Shown in pieces: positions 1 to 7,654 of a stretch of DNA of 16,713 nt. The position numbers and the translations under genes were made by a program. Location of the stretch: NCBI GenBank assembly GCA_947624455.1, contig CANQKL010000017.1:1-16713 (forward strand). The letters run 5' to 3'. Source of the stretch: an uncultured Clostridia bacterium (GTDB taxonomy: Bacteria; Bacillota; Clostridia; UMGS1883). Numbering within the stretch: the first letter of the stretch is position 1; each line of letters begins with the position of its first letter. Below the pieces are notes generated by a model. That model had not been told where the DNA came from. It worked only from the letters and a program-made list of their open reading frames with translations, and did no database searches.

Positions 1-157
1 CATCGACGGTATTCACTGCGAGGTGGCCTCCTGCGATTTCCACGCTCCGGATCACAAGTGTACCGCCGACTGCATCAAGGTTGGCGTAAAGTCCAATTCC
101 TCCGGTCAGAGCGCCGACTGCGAAACCTACACCAAGAAAGAAAGCTGCTGCGACTAA
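1..157 (+). CDS. DUF1540 domain protein, 5' end cut off by the window
   Basis: The open frame begins at base 2 and gives 51 residues before a TAA at 155-157; the start codon lies outside the window. The fragment has cysteines at fragment residues 6, 11, 20, 24, 40, 49 and 50. The pattern CEVASC...KCTADCIKVG...DCETY matches the short cysteine-rich DUF1540 family, common in Clostridia and often present as one or two copies of about 40-50 residues. The cysteine spacing suggests metal binding, but the family has no established biochemical role. The C-terminus ends in a CCD tripeptide. A strong terminator follows 10 bases after the stop, so this is the last gene of its transcript. It converges on thrC. 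Confidence 0.8.
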   Translation, partial: IDGIHCEVASCDFHAPDHKCTADCIKVGVKSNSSGQSADCETYTKKESCCD

Positions 158-167
158 AACTTTCTTA

Positions 168-195
168 AAAGGGAACCGTTAGGTTCCCTTTTTAT
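168..195 (+). terminator. Intrinsic terminator of the DUF1540 gene
   Basis: Ten-base-pair stem (AAAGGGAACC / GGTTCCCTTT) with a GTTA loop, running into a T-rich tract (TTTTTATT). On the other strand the same stem is followed by TTTTAAGAAAG, so it may also stop leftward thrC transcripts. Confidence 0.9.
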
Positions 196-268
196 TGATT
201 AGGAATTGGAAACGGCCGGACAAATTACATAGACGCGCCGTTACAATCCATCGCCGCTCGGCCTACAT

Positions 269-1765
269 TCACCCTAAAAACTCGTTGACAACGGCTTTCA
301 TCATGGACTTGTCACAGACAGTCTCAAAGCGAACCTCCCGATCCTCCAGTTCGCCAAGGCTGGGTGGAACGGCTAAGTTGAACCGCTGGGAAAGGAGCCT
401 GAGCAGCTCGAACTCGTCCTTATCCTCCAGCTCCTCGCCGTCGAGGATGGCGGCGAGCACGTCGCCGTTGAATTTGAAGGGGCTGGCGGTGGAAGCGATG
501 ATTGTCTTTGTGTCGTCGCCGGTCCGTTCGCGGTATTCCTCGTGTACGGCCACAGCCACGGAGGTGTGGGGGTCGATCACATAGCCGAACTCCTCCTGAA
601 TCCGCTTTATGGTCGCCCTGCATTTATCATCGTCGGCATATCCGGCCTGGAAATTCTCCCGTACAGCGGCAAATATCTTTTCGCTTACAGTATATCTGCC
701 GGAGGCCTTCAGCTCGTCCATATAACCCTTCACCTCGCTGGCGTTCCCATCGGAAAGGATGTATAGCAGCCGTTCGAGGTTGGAGGAAATCAGTATGTCC
801 ATAGAGGGAGATATAGTGGTAAAGAACTCCCTGTTTCTGTCATATGTTCCGGTATTGATGAAGTCCGTGAGTACATTATTGGAGTTAGAGGCGCAAATGA
901 GAGTCTTTATCGGCAGGCCCATGCGCTTGGCGTAAAAGGCCGCAAGAATGTTGCCAAAGTTGCCGGTGGGTACGCACACGTTGACCGGTTCGCCGACGCT
1001 CAGCTCCTCAGCCGCCAGCATATCGCAGTAGGCTGAGAAATAGTAAACTATCTGAGGCGCCAGCCGTCCCCAGTTGATGGAGTTGGCGCTGGAAAGGGAT
1101 ATTCCCTTAGCCTCAAGAGTTTCGTTGTACTCCTTATCGGTAAAGATTTCCTTCACGCCGGTCTGGGCATCGTCGAAATTGCCGTTCACCGCGCTGACAA
1201 ATACGTTGCCGCCCTCCTGGGTACACATCTGGAGCCGCTGTATGCCGCTAACTCCGCTCTCGGGATAAAATACTATTATCTTGGTACCCTCCACATCGCG
1301 GAAACCTTCCAGCGCGGCCTTACCGGTATCGCCGCTGGTGGCCACAAGAATCACGATCTCCTTTTCGTCGCCCAGCTTCTTTACCGCTGTAGTGAGCAGA
1401 TGGGGCAGTATCTGAAGGGCCATATCCTTAAAAGCGCAGGTAGGGCCGTGCCAAAGCTCCAGGATACAGCGGTCCTTGTCCAGCTTGTACACAGGGGCAA
1501 TGGAATTGGTGCCGAACTTTTCCCGAGTATAGGCCTTGTTGACGCAGTCCTCTATCTCCCCCGCTTTGAAATCGTTGAGAAAGAGGCCCAGAATTCTTTT
1601 GGCCCTGTCGGTATAGCTCATATTTGCCATTTCCTCGATGGCCTCAAGGCTCACCGAAGGAATACTGTCGGGAATGTACAGCCCGCCCTCGACGCTGAGG
1701 CCCTTGACGATGGCCTCGGCCGAGGTGACGGAAACGCTGTTGTCGCGAGTGCTGTTGTATTTCAT
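269..1765 (-). CDS. thrC: Threonine synthase
   Basis: The 498-residue PLP enzyme converts O-phospho-L-homoserine to L-threonine, the last step of threonine synthesis in the cytoplasm. The N-terminus (MKYNSTRDN) and length fit the long thrC class. The PLP lysine is in the HGPTCAFKDMALQ block, K113 from the chosen start. The SGDTGKAA phosphate-binding loop and a GNFGN block, which also fits the family, are present. The start at 1765 is chosen because MKYNSTR is the usual beginning and GAAAGG sits 9 bases upstream. In-frame upstream ATG and TTG starts exist only because the ribosome-binding region is tandemly duplicated. The gene lies downstream of leuS on the same strand but behind an intrinsic terminator. 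No convincing promoter of its own is visible, so expression may depend on readthrough or attenuation. It converges on the DUF1540 gene. Confidence 0.95.
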   Translation of the reverse strand: MKYNSTRDNSVSVTSAEAIVKGLSVEGGLYIPDSIPSVSLEAIEEMANMSYTDRAKRILGLFLNDFKAGEIEDCVNKAYTREKFGTNSIAPVYKLDKDRCILELWHGPTCAFKDMALQILPHLLTTAVKKLGDEKEIVILVATSGDTGKAALEGFRDVEGTKIIVFYPESGVSGIQRLQMCTQEGGNVFVSAVNGNFDDAQTGVKEIFTDKEYNETLEAKGISLSSANSINWGRLAPQIVYYFSAYCDMLAAEELSVGEPVNVCVPTGNFGNILAAFYAKRMGLPIKTLICASNSNNVLTDFINTGTYDRNREFFTTISPSMDILISSNLERLLYILSDGNASEVKGYMDELKASGRYTVSEKIFAAVRENFQAGYADDDKCRATIKRIQEEFGYVIDPHTSVAVAVHEEYRERTGDDTKTIIASTASPFKFNGDVLAAILDGEELEDKDEFELLRLLSQRFNLAVPPSLGELEDREVRFETVCDKSMMKAVVNEFLG

Positions 1766-1766
1766 T

Positions 1767-1806
1767 ATATCATGCCTTTCAAAAAATATCATGCCTTTCA
1801 AAAAAT
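1767..1806. repeat. 19-bp tandem duplication over the thrC ribosome binding site
   Basis: Two identical 19-base units (1767-1785 and 1786-1804; + strand unit ATATCATGCCTTTCAAAAA) lie head to tail, and the match continues 2 bases into a third unit. On the coding strand each unit carries GAAAGG followed by CATG. The repeat therefore doubles the Shine-Dalgarno sequence and creates an extra in-frame ATG upstream of the real thrC start. Confidence 0.9.
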
Positions 1807-1842
1807 TTCAAATGGGGAGCTTATCGGCTCTCCATTTGAGAG
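1799..1842 (-). terminator. Intrinsic terminator after leuS / possible thrC attenuator
   Basis: On the minus strand, TCAAATGG-a-GAGC pairs with GCTC-c-CCATTTGA (1839-1827 with 1820-1808): 12 base pairs with one internal mismatch and a six-base loop. AATTTTTT follows at once, ending in the thrC ribosome-binding repeat. An alternative small hairpin (CTCTC / GAGAG, 1842-1828) uses the same 5' arm and would be mutually exclusive with the terminator. No promoter is evident between it and thrC. Confidence 0.75.
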
Positions 1843-1933
1843 AACCCCGCCTGAAACGCGCCGCCTGTGTGTCTTAGACCGAACATCCCAAACGGCGCGG
1901 CGGCTCAGACGTTAAGACTGTCCGCGGCTTTAT

Positions 1934-4324
1934 TTACTTAACCACAAGATTAATCAGCTTATCCGGCACGGCAATGGACTTGACCACGGTCTTGCCCTCG
2001 GTAAGGGCCTTGACCCGGTCGCTCTCCATGGCCAGAGCGATCAGCTCATCCTTTCCAAGACCTGCCGGCACAAGGCGCTTATCCTTAAGCTTGCCGTTTA
2101 TCTGGATAACTACGGTTATCTCATTGTCTACGGTCTTGGCCTCATCATAGCTCGGCCAGGGCTGTTCGTTCAGTATTTTGCCGAACAGGGAGCTATAAAG
2201 CTCCTCGGTCATGTGCGGCGCGAAGGGATTGAGTATGGACAGGAAAGCCTTGTACTCTCCGTGATTGATGCTTCCCACCTCGTAAATAGTGTTCACAAGG
2301 GCCATCATGGTGTTGAACTTCATGGCCTCGATATCGCCCGTGACCTTTTTGATAGTCTTATGGAGAGCCACCTCAAGCTCGGGGCGGAACTCCTCTCCCG
2401 GAACGAGCTTGTCACTTAAAGCCCAGACACGGTCAAGGAAACGCTTGCAGCCCTTTATGCCCGTCTCGCTCCAGGGAGCTGCCTGTTCGTAGTCGCCCAT
2501 GAACAGCACATAGACCCTCAGCACATCCGCGCCGTAAACATCCACCACATCGTTGGGATCGACCACATTGCCCTTGGACTTGCTCATTTTATCGCCGTCC
2601 GGCCCAAGTACAAGGCCCTGGGCCGTCCGCTTGGCGTAAGGCTCGGGAGTGGGTACCTCGCCTATATCATAGAGGAACTTGTGCCAAAAGCGGGAGTAGA
2701 TCATATGCCGGGTCACGTGTTCCATGCCGCCGTTGTACCAATCCACAGGCATCCAATATTTCAGGGCCTCCTTTGAGGCGAAAGCCTTGTCGTTCTTGGG
2801 GTCGCAGTAGCGAAGGAAGTACCAGGATGAACCGGCCCACTGGGGCATTGTATCAGTCTCTCGCCTGGCGTCGGCTCCGCATTTCGGACACTTGCAGCGG
2901 ACGAAACTGTCGATCTTGGCCAATGGACTCTCGCCGTCAGAGCCAGGCTCATAGTTTTCAACGGGGGGCAGCCTGAGAGGCAGCTCCTCATACGGCACGG
3001 CCACCATTCCGCACTTGGGACAGTGGACAATGGGAATCGGCTCGCCCCAGTAGCGCTGGCGGTTAAAGGCCCAGTCTTTCATTTTATACTGTACGCCAGC
3101 CTCGCCGCAGCCCTTTGCCTTTAAAATTTCGAGTGCTTTGGCTATAGCATCCTTTTTATTGGAAATACCGTTCAGCTCGCCAGAGTTGACCATTTCTCCG
3201 TCGCCGGTATAGGCCGCCACGCTGATGTCGCCGCCCTTGATGACCTCGATTATGTCGATGCCGAATTTCTTCGCGAACTCATAGTCGCGGGTATCGTGAG
3301 CCGGCACCGCCATTATGGCGCCGGTGCCGTAGCCCATCATTACGTAATCGGAAATGTAAACGGGCATCTCCTTGCCGGTAAGAGGATTTATGGCGGTGAG
3401 GCCCTGAATGCGGACGCCGGTCTTGTCCTTGACAAGCTGGGTGCGCTCGAACTCGCTCTTTTTTCCGCACTCGGCCTTATATGCGTCAAGATCGGCGATA
3501 TTGGCGATGGAATCCCGATATTTATCTATTATGGGATGCTCGGGAGCTATGACCATGAAGGTAACGCCGTAAAGGGTATCAGGTCGCGTAGTGTAGATAC
3601 GGAGCTTTTCGCCGTTCTCTTTTATGGTGAAGTTCACAAAGGCGCCGGTGGACTTGCCTATCCAATTTTCCTGCTGAAGCTTGATATTGGGCAGATAATC
3701 CACGTCCTTCAGCCCTTGAAGAAGCTTGTCGGCGTACTCGGTTATCCGCAGATACCAGACCTCCTTTGTCCGCTGAACAACGTCGCTGTGGCAGATATCG
3801 CACTTTCCGCCCTGAGAGTCCTCGTTGGACAGCACCACCTTGCAGCTGGGGCAGTAATTTACCAGCGTTTTGTCCCGGAAAACCAGACCGTGTTCAAACA
3901 TTTTCAGGAAGATCCACTGAGTCCACTTGTAATAGCCCTCGTCAGTGGTGTCGATGACCCGATCCCAGTCGAAGGAAAAGCCCACCCGCTTTAGCTGCTG
4001 GGTAAACTTCTTTATGTTGTTGTCAGTAACCGTCCGGGGATGAACGCCGGTTTTGATGGCGGTGTTTTCAGTGGGAAGGCCGTAAGCGTCAAAGCCTATG
4101 GGGAACAGAACGTTGTAGCCCTCCATGCGGCGTTTGCGGCTGACTACCTCAAGGCCGGAAAATGCCTTTATATGGCCAACGTGCATTCCCGCGCCGGAGG
4201 GATAGGGGAACTCGATGAGGGCATAGAATTTGGGCTTCTTGCTGTTCTGCTCCGCGCAAAAAGTCTTATGCTCGTCCCAGTACTTCTGCCATTTCGGCTC
4301 TATGGTTTTAAAATCGTAAGTCAT
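1934..4324 (-). CDS. leuS: Leucyl-tRNA synthetase
   Basis: The class I aminoacyl-tRNA synthetase of 796 residues charges tRNA-Leu in the cytoplasm. Visible signatures are the HIGH motif as HVGH (residues 48-51, in YPSGAGMHVGH) and the KMSKS loop at 579-583. The CP1 editing domain shows TTRPDTLYG and MAVPAHDTRDYEFA, so post-transfer editing appears intact. Cysteine pairs (CPSC, CDIC) follow VNY before the editing domain, and a second set (CPKC, CKCPKC) lies just before the WAGSSWYFLRYCDP block; these are probably zinc knuckles. The start at 4324 is preferred over an in-frame GTG eight codons upstream because MTYDFKTIEPKWQKYW is the usual N-terminus. An AAAGGA lies 11 bases before it. leuS is the last gene of the obgE-to-leuS run; the intrinsic terminator at 1799-1842 follows. 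Confidence 0.97.
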   Translation of the reverse strand: MTYDFKTIEPKWQKYWDEHKTFCAEQNSKKPKFYALIEFPYPSGAGMHVGHIKAFSGLEVVSRKRRMEGYNVLFPIGFDAYGLPTENTAIKTGVHPRTVTDNNIKKFTQQLKRVGFSFDWDRVIDTTDEGYYKWTQWIFLKMFEHGLVFRDKTLVNYCPSCKVVLSNEDSQGGKCDICHSDVVQRTKEVWYLRITEYADKLLQGLKDVDYLPNIKLQQENWIGKSTGAFVNFTIKENGEKLRIYTTRPDTLYGVTFMVIAPEHPIIDKYRDSIANIADLDAYKAECGKKSEFERTQLVKDKTGVRIQGLTAINPLTGKEMPVYISDYVMMGYGTGAIMAVPAHDTRDYEFAKKFGIDIIEVIKGGDISVAAYTGDGEMVNSGELNGISNKKDAIAKALEILKAKGCGEAGVQYKMKDWAFNRQRYWGEPIPIVHCPKCGMVAVPYEELPLRLPPVENYEPGSDGESPLAKIDSFVRCKCPKCGADARRETDTMPQWAGSSWYFLRYCDPKNDKAFASKEALKYWMPVDWYNGGMEHVTRHMIYSRFWHKFLYDIGEVPTPEPYAKRTAQGLVLGPDGDKMSKSKGNVVDPNDVVDVYGADVLRVYVLFMGDYEQAAPWSETGIKGCKRFLDRVWALSDKLVPGEEFRPELEVALHKTIKKVTGDIEAMKFNTMMALVNTIYEVGSINHGEYKAFLSILNPFAPHMTEELYSSLFGKILNEQPWPSYDEAKTVDNEITVVIQINGKLKDKRLVPAGLGKDELIALAMESDRVKALTEGKTVVKSIAVPDKLINLVVK

Positions 4325-4344
4325 AGCTGATCCAGTCCTTTCCC

Positions 4345-4383
4345 GCACGAAAAATCAACGGCGCATCTCGTTCTTTTTCGTGC
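4345..4383 (-). repeat. Inverted repeat in the rsfS-leuS gap
   Basis: Perfect 10-bp arms (GCACGAAAAA at 4345-4354 and TTTTTCGTGC at 4374-4383) with a 19-base loop. The hairpin lies between the rsfS stop and the leuS Shine-Dalgarno sequence. The 3' arm ends only a few bases before GGAAAGG. It lacks a U-run after the stem, so it looks like a spacer, processing or translation-control hairpin rather than a terminator. Confidence 0.6.
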
Positions 4384-4393
4384 CGATTGTTTT

Positions 4394-4750
4394 TTAGTTT
4401 TCTGTTAGTAGATTTGATATATCCACGGCCGGAGCCTCGCTCCACAGCCGCTCAAGATCGTAAAATTCCCTTGTTTGGGCGGTAAAAAGGTGGAGAATGA
4501 CTCCGCCGAAGTCTATCAGTATCCAGCCGCCGCCCCGGCCCTCCACCTTCACGGCGGGAGCGCCCTTTTCGGCCATGACGTCCTGAGCCTCGTCTGACAA
4601 GGCGTTCAACTGAGTCAGGCTGCCGCCTGTGGCGATGACAAAATAGGCGGCTATAATAGTTCCGGCCTCCACGTCGATAACCGCTATGTCCCTGGCCTTC
4701 TTAGCGTCGAGTATCCTGACCAGCTCGGTCATTTTTTCTTTATCGTTCAA
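4394..4750 (-). CDS. rsfS: Ribosomal silencing factor RsfS (Iojap/RsfA family)
   Basis: At 118 residues it fits the RsfS family, which binds ribosomal protein L14 (uL14) on the 50S subunit and blocks subunit joining, especially under nutrient limitation. Family features are the N-terminal VRILDAKKARDIAVIDVEAG segment and the C-terminal WILIDFGGVILHLFT followed by REFYDLERLW. The start is TTG at 4750: a perfect AGGAGG lies 8 bases upstream, and the codon overlaps the yqeK stop as TTGA, which suggests translational coupling. A longer ATG-initiated reading would run 32 codons back into yqeK and is not supported by family length. The ATG at 4732 is a poorer alternative with no obvious ribosome binding site. 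Confidence 0.93.
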   Translation of the reverse strand: MNDKEKMTELVRILDAKKARDIAVIDVEAGTIIAAYFVIATGGSLTQLNALSDEAQDVMAEKGAPAVKVEGRGGGWILIDFGGVILHLFTAQTREFYDLERLWSEAPAVDISNLLTEN

Positions 4751-5340
4751 GAGTTCTTCCTCCTGTTCTCTATGAGGTAATTTCTGGCGAATATTGAATC
4801 CGGATGAATAAGGTTTCCCTTTTTCAGCACATGAGTGACTGAACAACCGATAGCGTAGATCAGGGCCTCGTCGATGTCCTCCTCCACCAGTTCCCTGATC
4901 CGGGCGGACATTTCTGCGCTGCGTCCCAGGTCAAGGGAGCGGTTTGGCTCGGTCAGATCGGCTATGTAGATGAGTTTTTCCATCGGCGACATACCGGGTT
5001 TGCCCGTGGTATGGTAGTAAATTGCGCTGAGTATCTCCGGATCCTCCACGCCGTAATCCACCCGGGCCACCGTGGCCCCAAGGAAGGCGTGTATAAGGGC
5101 CGGTTCCTTTTCGCTGTACGGATCGAGGGTCAGGCCGTACCTGTCGCAGTATTCCCTGACCTGCTCCGGCGAAAAGTTCTTCGCGCAGTCGTGGAGAAGG
5201 CCGGCTATATAAGCTTTTCCCCCATCAACGCCGAACCGAGGAGCCAGGCGCACGGCCTCGTTAGCCACACCCATGGTGTGTATGAACCGCCGTTCCTTTA
5301 GAGTTGCCTTTAATCTAACTATCATCTCATCCGTAGTCAT
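4747..5340 (-). CDS. yqeK: HD-domain dinucleotide-tetraphosphate hydrolase, YqeK family
   Basis: At 197 residues this matches the YqeK family of HD-domain enzymes, known to cleave diadenosine tetraphosphate symmetrically to ADP. The metal and active-site pattern is complete: H21 (RFIHTMGV), H50-D51 with K54 (LLHDCAKN), H84 (ALIHAFLGA), H110 (IYYHTTG) and D128 (IYIADLTEPNR). The start at 5340 gives an N-terminus of the usual family length and has GAGGTG a few bases upstream. An ATG at 5352 overlaps the nadD stop as ATGA but lacks a ribosome binding site, so it is the less likely choice. The gene sits between nadD and rsfS, the standard Clostridia and Bacillus order, and its stop overlaps the rsfS start by two bases. 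Confidence 0.93.
   Translation of the reverse strand: MTTDEMIVRLKATLKERRFIHTMGVANEAVRLAPRFGVDGGKAYIAGLLHDCAKNFSPEQVREYCDRYGLTLDPYSEKEPALIHAFLGATVARVDYGVEDPEILSAIYYHTTGKPGMSPMEKLIYIADLTEPNRSLDLGRSAEMSARIRELVEEDIDEALIYAIGCSVTHVLKKGNLIHPDSIFARNYLIENRRKNS
4759..4764 (-). promoter_or_regulatory. Shine-Dalgarno sequence that fixes the rsfS TTG start
   Basis: AGGAGG on the minus strand, 8 bases before the TTG at 4750. It lies inside the last codons of yqeK. No comparable site precedes the ATG at 4732. Confidence 0.85.
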
Positions 5341-5348
5341 ATAGCACC

Positions 5349-5906
5349 TCATTTGTATAAATTATATTTAGTTATATACCGCCATACCGCCGCTGGCAAA
5401 TAGGGAGACGGGTCGCCGCCGCGGCGTATCAGTTCCCTTATCATCGTGCTTGAAACATCGACCTTTTCCATATTTACGGCTATAGCGGGAGGCCGCACCT
5501 CAATATCCACGCCGCCGCGGGGGAAAACAGCCAGCCTCGCGGCGGCGGTTATCCGCCACGGCTGATACCACTTGTCCATATCTCGGTAGGAATCGGCGCC
5601 GACAATGAAAAACAGTTCATCACGGCCCAGTTCCCGGCGGAAATGCTCTACTGTGTCGGCGCTGTAAGAAACCTCGTCCCTGTCCCCTTCCCAGCGGCTG
5701 ACCTCGATTCCCGTCCCCTCCAGAGCGGCGACGGTCATGGCATAGCGGTCCTTAAAATCCGCGCCAAAGCTCTCCTTATGAGGAGCGCGGCCGGTGGGTA
5801 TCACTATCAGCCTGTCCAGCCCCGCGCTGGCGGCCGCCGCGGCGCAAATCGCCATATGACCGTTATGAAAGGGGTCAAAGGCCCCGCCGAAAAGCCCGGT
5901 TCTCAT
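5349..5906 (-). CDS. nadD: Nicotinate-nucleotide adenylyltransferase
   Basis: The 185-residue protein transfers AMP from ATP to nicotinate mononucleotide, making deamido-NAD in NAD synthesis. The nucleotidyltransferase signature GGAFDPFHNGH is at residues 7-17, with the two catalytic histidines H14 and H17. FIVGADSYRDMDKW (100-113) is the substrate-binding segment typical of NadD. VSSTMIREL (151-159) is the ISSTxIR-type ATP-binding motif. The ATG overlaps the yhbY stop as ATGA. No clear Shine-Dalgarno sequence precedes it, so its translation is probably coupled to yhbY. Length and motifs are normal. Confidence 0.96.
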   Translation of the reverse strand: MRTGLFGGAFDPFHNGHMAICAAAAASAGLDRLIVIPTGRAPHKESFGADFKDRYAMTVAALEGTGIEVSRWEGDRDEVSYSADTVEHFRRELGRDELFFIVGADSYRDMDKWYQPWRITAAARLAVFPRGGVDIEVRPPAIAVNMEKVDVSSTMIRELIRRGGDPSPYLPAAVWRYITKYNLYK

Positions 5907-6205
5907 GGCCGGGGCAGCTCGATCTTTCGCCTGTCAGCGTCAGAGCTTTGGCGATAGATCACCAGCTTGTTCCCGATGCACTGTACCGGCTGTGCGCCAA
6001 GAGCTTCGCACAGCTCGTCGCAGGCGGAACGTGCGCTCATAAGAGCGGTCTCCAGCACGGTTATCTTTATGAGTTCCCTGGCCTCAAGGGCGTCGTCAAG
6101 CTGTTTTATCATATTTTCATTTATGCCGCCCTTCCCTATCTGAAAAATGGACGGCTGCACATGGCCCAAGCCCCGAAGGTAGGCCCTCTGTTTGGATGTC
6201 AGCAT
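5903..6205 (-). CDS. yhbY: CRM-domain ribosome assembly RNA-binding protein, YhbY family
   Basis: This 100-residue protein contains a single CRM (YhbY) domain that binds RNA and is associated with 50S precursor particles. The N-terminal LTSKQRAYLRGLGHVQPSI segment and the GKGGINENMIKQLDDAL stretch, which includes the GxxG-like loop, are characteristic. The conserved C-terminal core reads GNKLVIYRQSS. The short charged tail ends in ELPRP, and its stop overlaps the nadD ATG. ACGGAG lies 7 bases before the start, and the obgE stop is just 12 bases upstream, so it is co-transcribed with the GTPase gene. Confidence 0.93.
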   Translation of the reverse strand: MLTSKQRAYLRGLGHVQPSIFQIGKGGINENMIKQLDDALEARELIKITVLETALMSARSACDELCEALGAQPVQCIGNKLVIYRQSSDADRRKIELPRP

Positions 6206-6217
6206 AGTATTACTCCG

Positions 6218-7486
6218 TTATTCCACAAAATCAAATTCAAGCTCGTACATTCTCACGGGATCGCCCTCGCCGCAGCCCTTTTCCCGCAGGGCGTCGATAA
6301 TTCCCTTGCGCCGCAGGGCCCGCTGAAAATACTGTAAGCTCTCGTCATCGTCAAAGTTGACGCCCCGAAGCAGCTTTTCCACATAAGGGCCTTCCACCAC
6401 ATAGGCGTCGTTGTCCCGGCTTACGGTAAAGTCCTCGCCCGTCTCCTCGATCTCATCGTAAATCTCCGGCTCATAGACGGCTACGGGGCCGAGGTTATCC
6501 AGCATAGAGGCGGCGTAGCTTATCAGCTCGCGGACGCCCTTGCCGCTGGCGGCGGAAATCTCAAAAAACGGCAGTTCCTTTTCCTTTATATATTCCCTGA
6601 ACCTCTCCAGCAGAGCCGGATCGGTCAAGATATCGGTCTTATTCGCGGCCACTATTTGCGGACGCTGGGCCAAGGCGGCGCTGTAAAGGGCAAGCTCGGA
6701 GTTTATTTTTTCAAAGTCATCCACCGGATCTCTGCCCTCTATGCCGCTGACATCCACCACATGGATTATGACCCTCGTTCGTTCGATATGGCGCAAAAAT
6801 TCATGCCCAAGACCCACGCCCTCGTGAGCGCCCTCGATCAGGCCGGGTATGTCCGCCATAACAAAGCTTTTGCCCTCTCCAGCTCTGACTACGCCAAGAT
6901 TCGGTTCAAGGGTCGTGAAATGATAGTTGGCGATTTTAGGGCGGGCGTCGCTGACCACGGAAAGGAGCGTAGACTTGCCCACATTCGGGAAGCCCGCCAA
7001 GCCCACGTCCGCAATGAGCTTCAGCTCGAGCACTATCTCCCGTTCCTGACCGGGAATACCGTTCTTTGCAAACTTTGGCGCCTGCCGGGTCGGGGTGGCA
7101 AAGTGTATATTGCCCCAGCCGCCGTTGCCGCCCTTGGCGGCCACGAACTCCTCTCCTGGCTCGGACATATCCTTGATGATCTTTCCGGTGGCCTTATCCC
7201 GTACAAGAGTCCCCACGGGTACCAGCACCGTCAGATCCTCGCCCTTTGCCCCGCTCGAATTGCGGGCGCGGCCGTCCTCCCCGTTCTTGGCGCGGTAGTT
7301 CTTCCTGTATCGAAAATCCATCAAAGTAGTGAGGCTGGGGTCGGCCTTGAAGATTATATCGCCGCCCTTGCCCCCGTCGCCCCCGTCGGGGCCGCCGTTA
7401 GGCACGTATTTTTCCCGCCTGAACGAGACAAGTCCATTGCCGCCGTTGCCTGCTTTTATGCTGATTTCAGCTATATCTACAAACAT
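6218..7486 (-). CDS. obgE: Obg-family GTPase (ObgE/CgtA)
   Basis: The 422-residue GTPase acts in 50S ribosome maturation and stress signalling. Residues 1-158 form the glycine-rich Obg fold (GGPDGGDGGKGG at 31-42). The G domain carries G1 GFPNVGKST (165-173), a switch I threonine pair (191-192), G3 DIPGL (212-216), G4 NKTD (282-285) and SAASGKG (311-317). The C-terminal region from about residue 340 looks like the OCT domain found in Gram-positive Obg proteins. The start at 7486 (MFVDIAEISIKAG) has AAAGGA 7 bases upstream; a start six codons earlier would lose this site and is rejected. It is the first gene of the leftward housekeeping operon. Confidence 0.97.
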   Translation of the reverse strand: MFVDIAEISIKAGNGGNGLVSFRREKYVPNGGPDGGDGGKGGDIIFKADPSLTTLMDFRYRKNYRAKNGEDGRARNSSGAKGEDLTVLVPVGTLVRDKATGKIIKDMSEPGEEFVAAKGGNGGWGNIHFATPTRQAPKFAKNGIPGQEREIVLELKLIADVGLAGFPNVGKSTLLSVVSDARPKIANYHFTTLEPNLGVVRAGEGKSFVMADIPGLIEGAHEGVGLGHEFLRHIERTRVIIHVVDVSGIEGRDPVDDFEKINSELALYSAALAQRPQIVAANKTDILTDPALLERFREYIKEKELPFFEISAASGKGVRELISYAASMLDNLGPVAVYEPEIYDEIEETGEDFTVSRDNDAYVVEGPYVEKLLRGVNFDDDESLQYFQRALRRKGIIDALREKGCGEGDPVRMYELEFDFVE

Positions 7487-7522
7487 AGGATTTTCCTTTC
7501 GCAAAGCTTTTATAGCTATATT

Positions 7523-7551
7523 ATCTTACTACAATATATCCCAAAAGTCAA
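7523..7551 (-). promoter_or_regulatory. Predicted sigma-A promoter of the obgE operon
   Basis: Minus-strand TTGACT (7551-7546), a 17-base spacer and TAAGAT (7528-7523). The -35 box is 5/6 to consensus and the -10 box 4/6. Its -35 lies in an inverted repeat shared with the divergent promoter. Confidence 0.6.
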
Positions 7552-7596
7552 GATGCAAATGGGAAATTTTTTACGGGGCTTGACTTTTTGTGGGAT
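7538..7596. repeat. Imperfect inverted repeat spanning both divergent -35 boxes
   Basis: ATCCCAAAAGTCAAG (7538-7552) mirrors CTTGACTTTT-tgt-GGGAT (7579-7596), with a 3-base insertion in the right arm. The -35 boxes of both promoters lie inside the arms. It could be an operator that controls both directions, or just two similar promoters placed back to back. Confidence 0.5.
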
Positions 7597-7608
7597 TAGT
7601 TATATCAT
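7580..7608 (+). promoter_or_regulatory. Predicted sigma-A promoter of the radical SAM-comEC unit
   Basis: TTGACT (7580-7585), a 17-base spacer and TATCAT (7603-7608). Both boxes are 5/6 to consensus. The start codon is 46 bases downstream of the -10 box. Confidence 0.7.
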
Positions 7609-7654
7609 TATTAATGTATTATGTCCCAATTTGTAAAAAATAACGAGGCGCCAT

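Noticed and set aside
1840..1935. T-box leader upstream of thrC
   Set aside because: GGCGGGGTTCTC near the terminator vaguely suggests a T-box, but the AGGGTGGNACCGCG core and a specifier stem are absent, and the interval is too short.
6656..7636. 326-codon rightward open frame
   Set aside because: Antisense to obgE, which has all its GTPase motifs; long opposite-strand frames are expected at this GC content.
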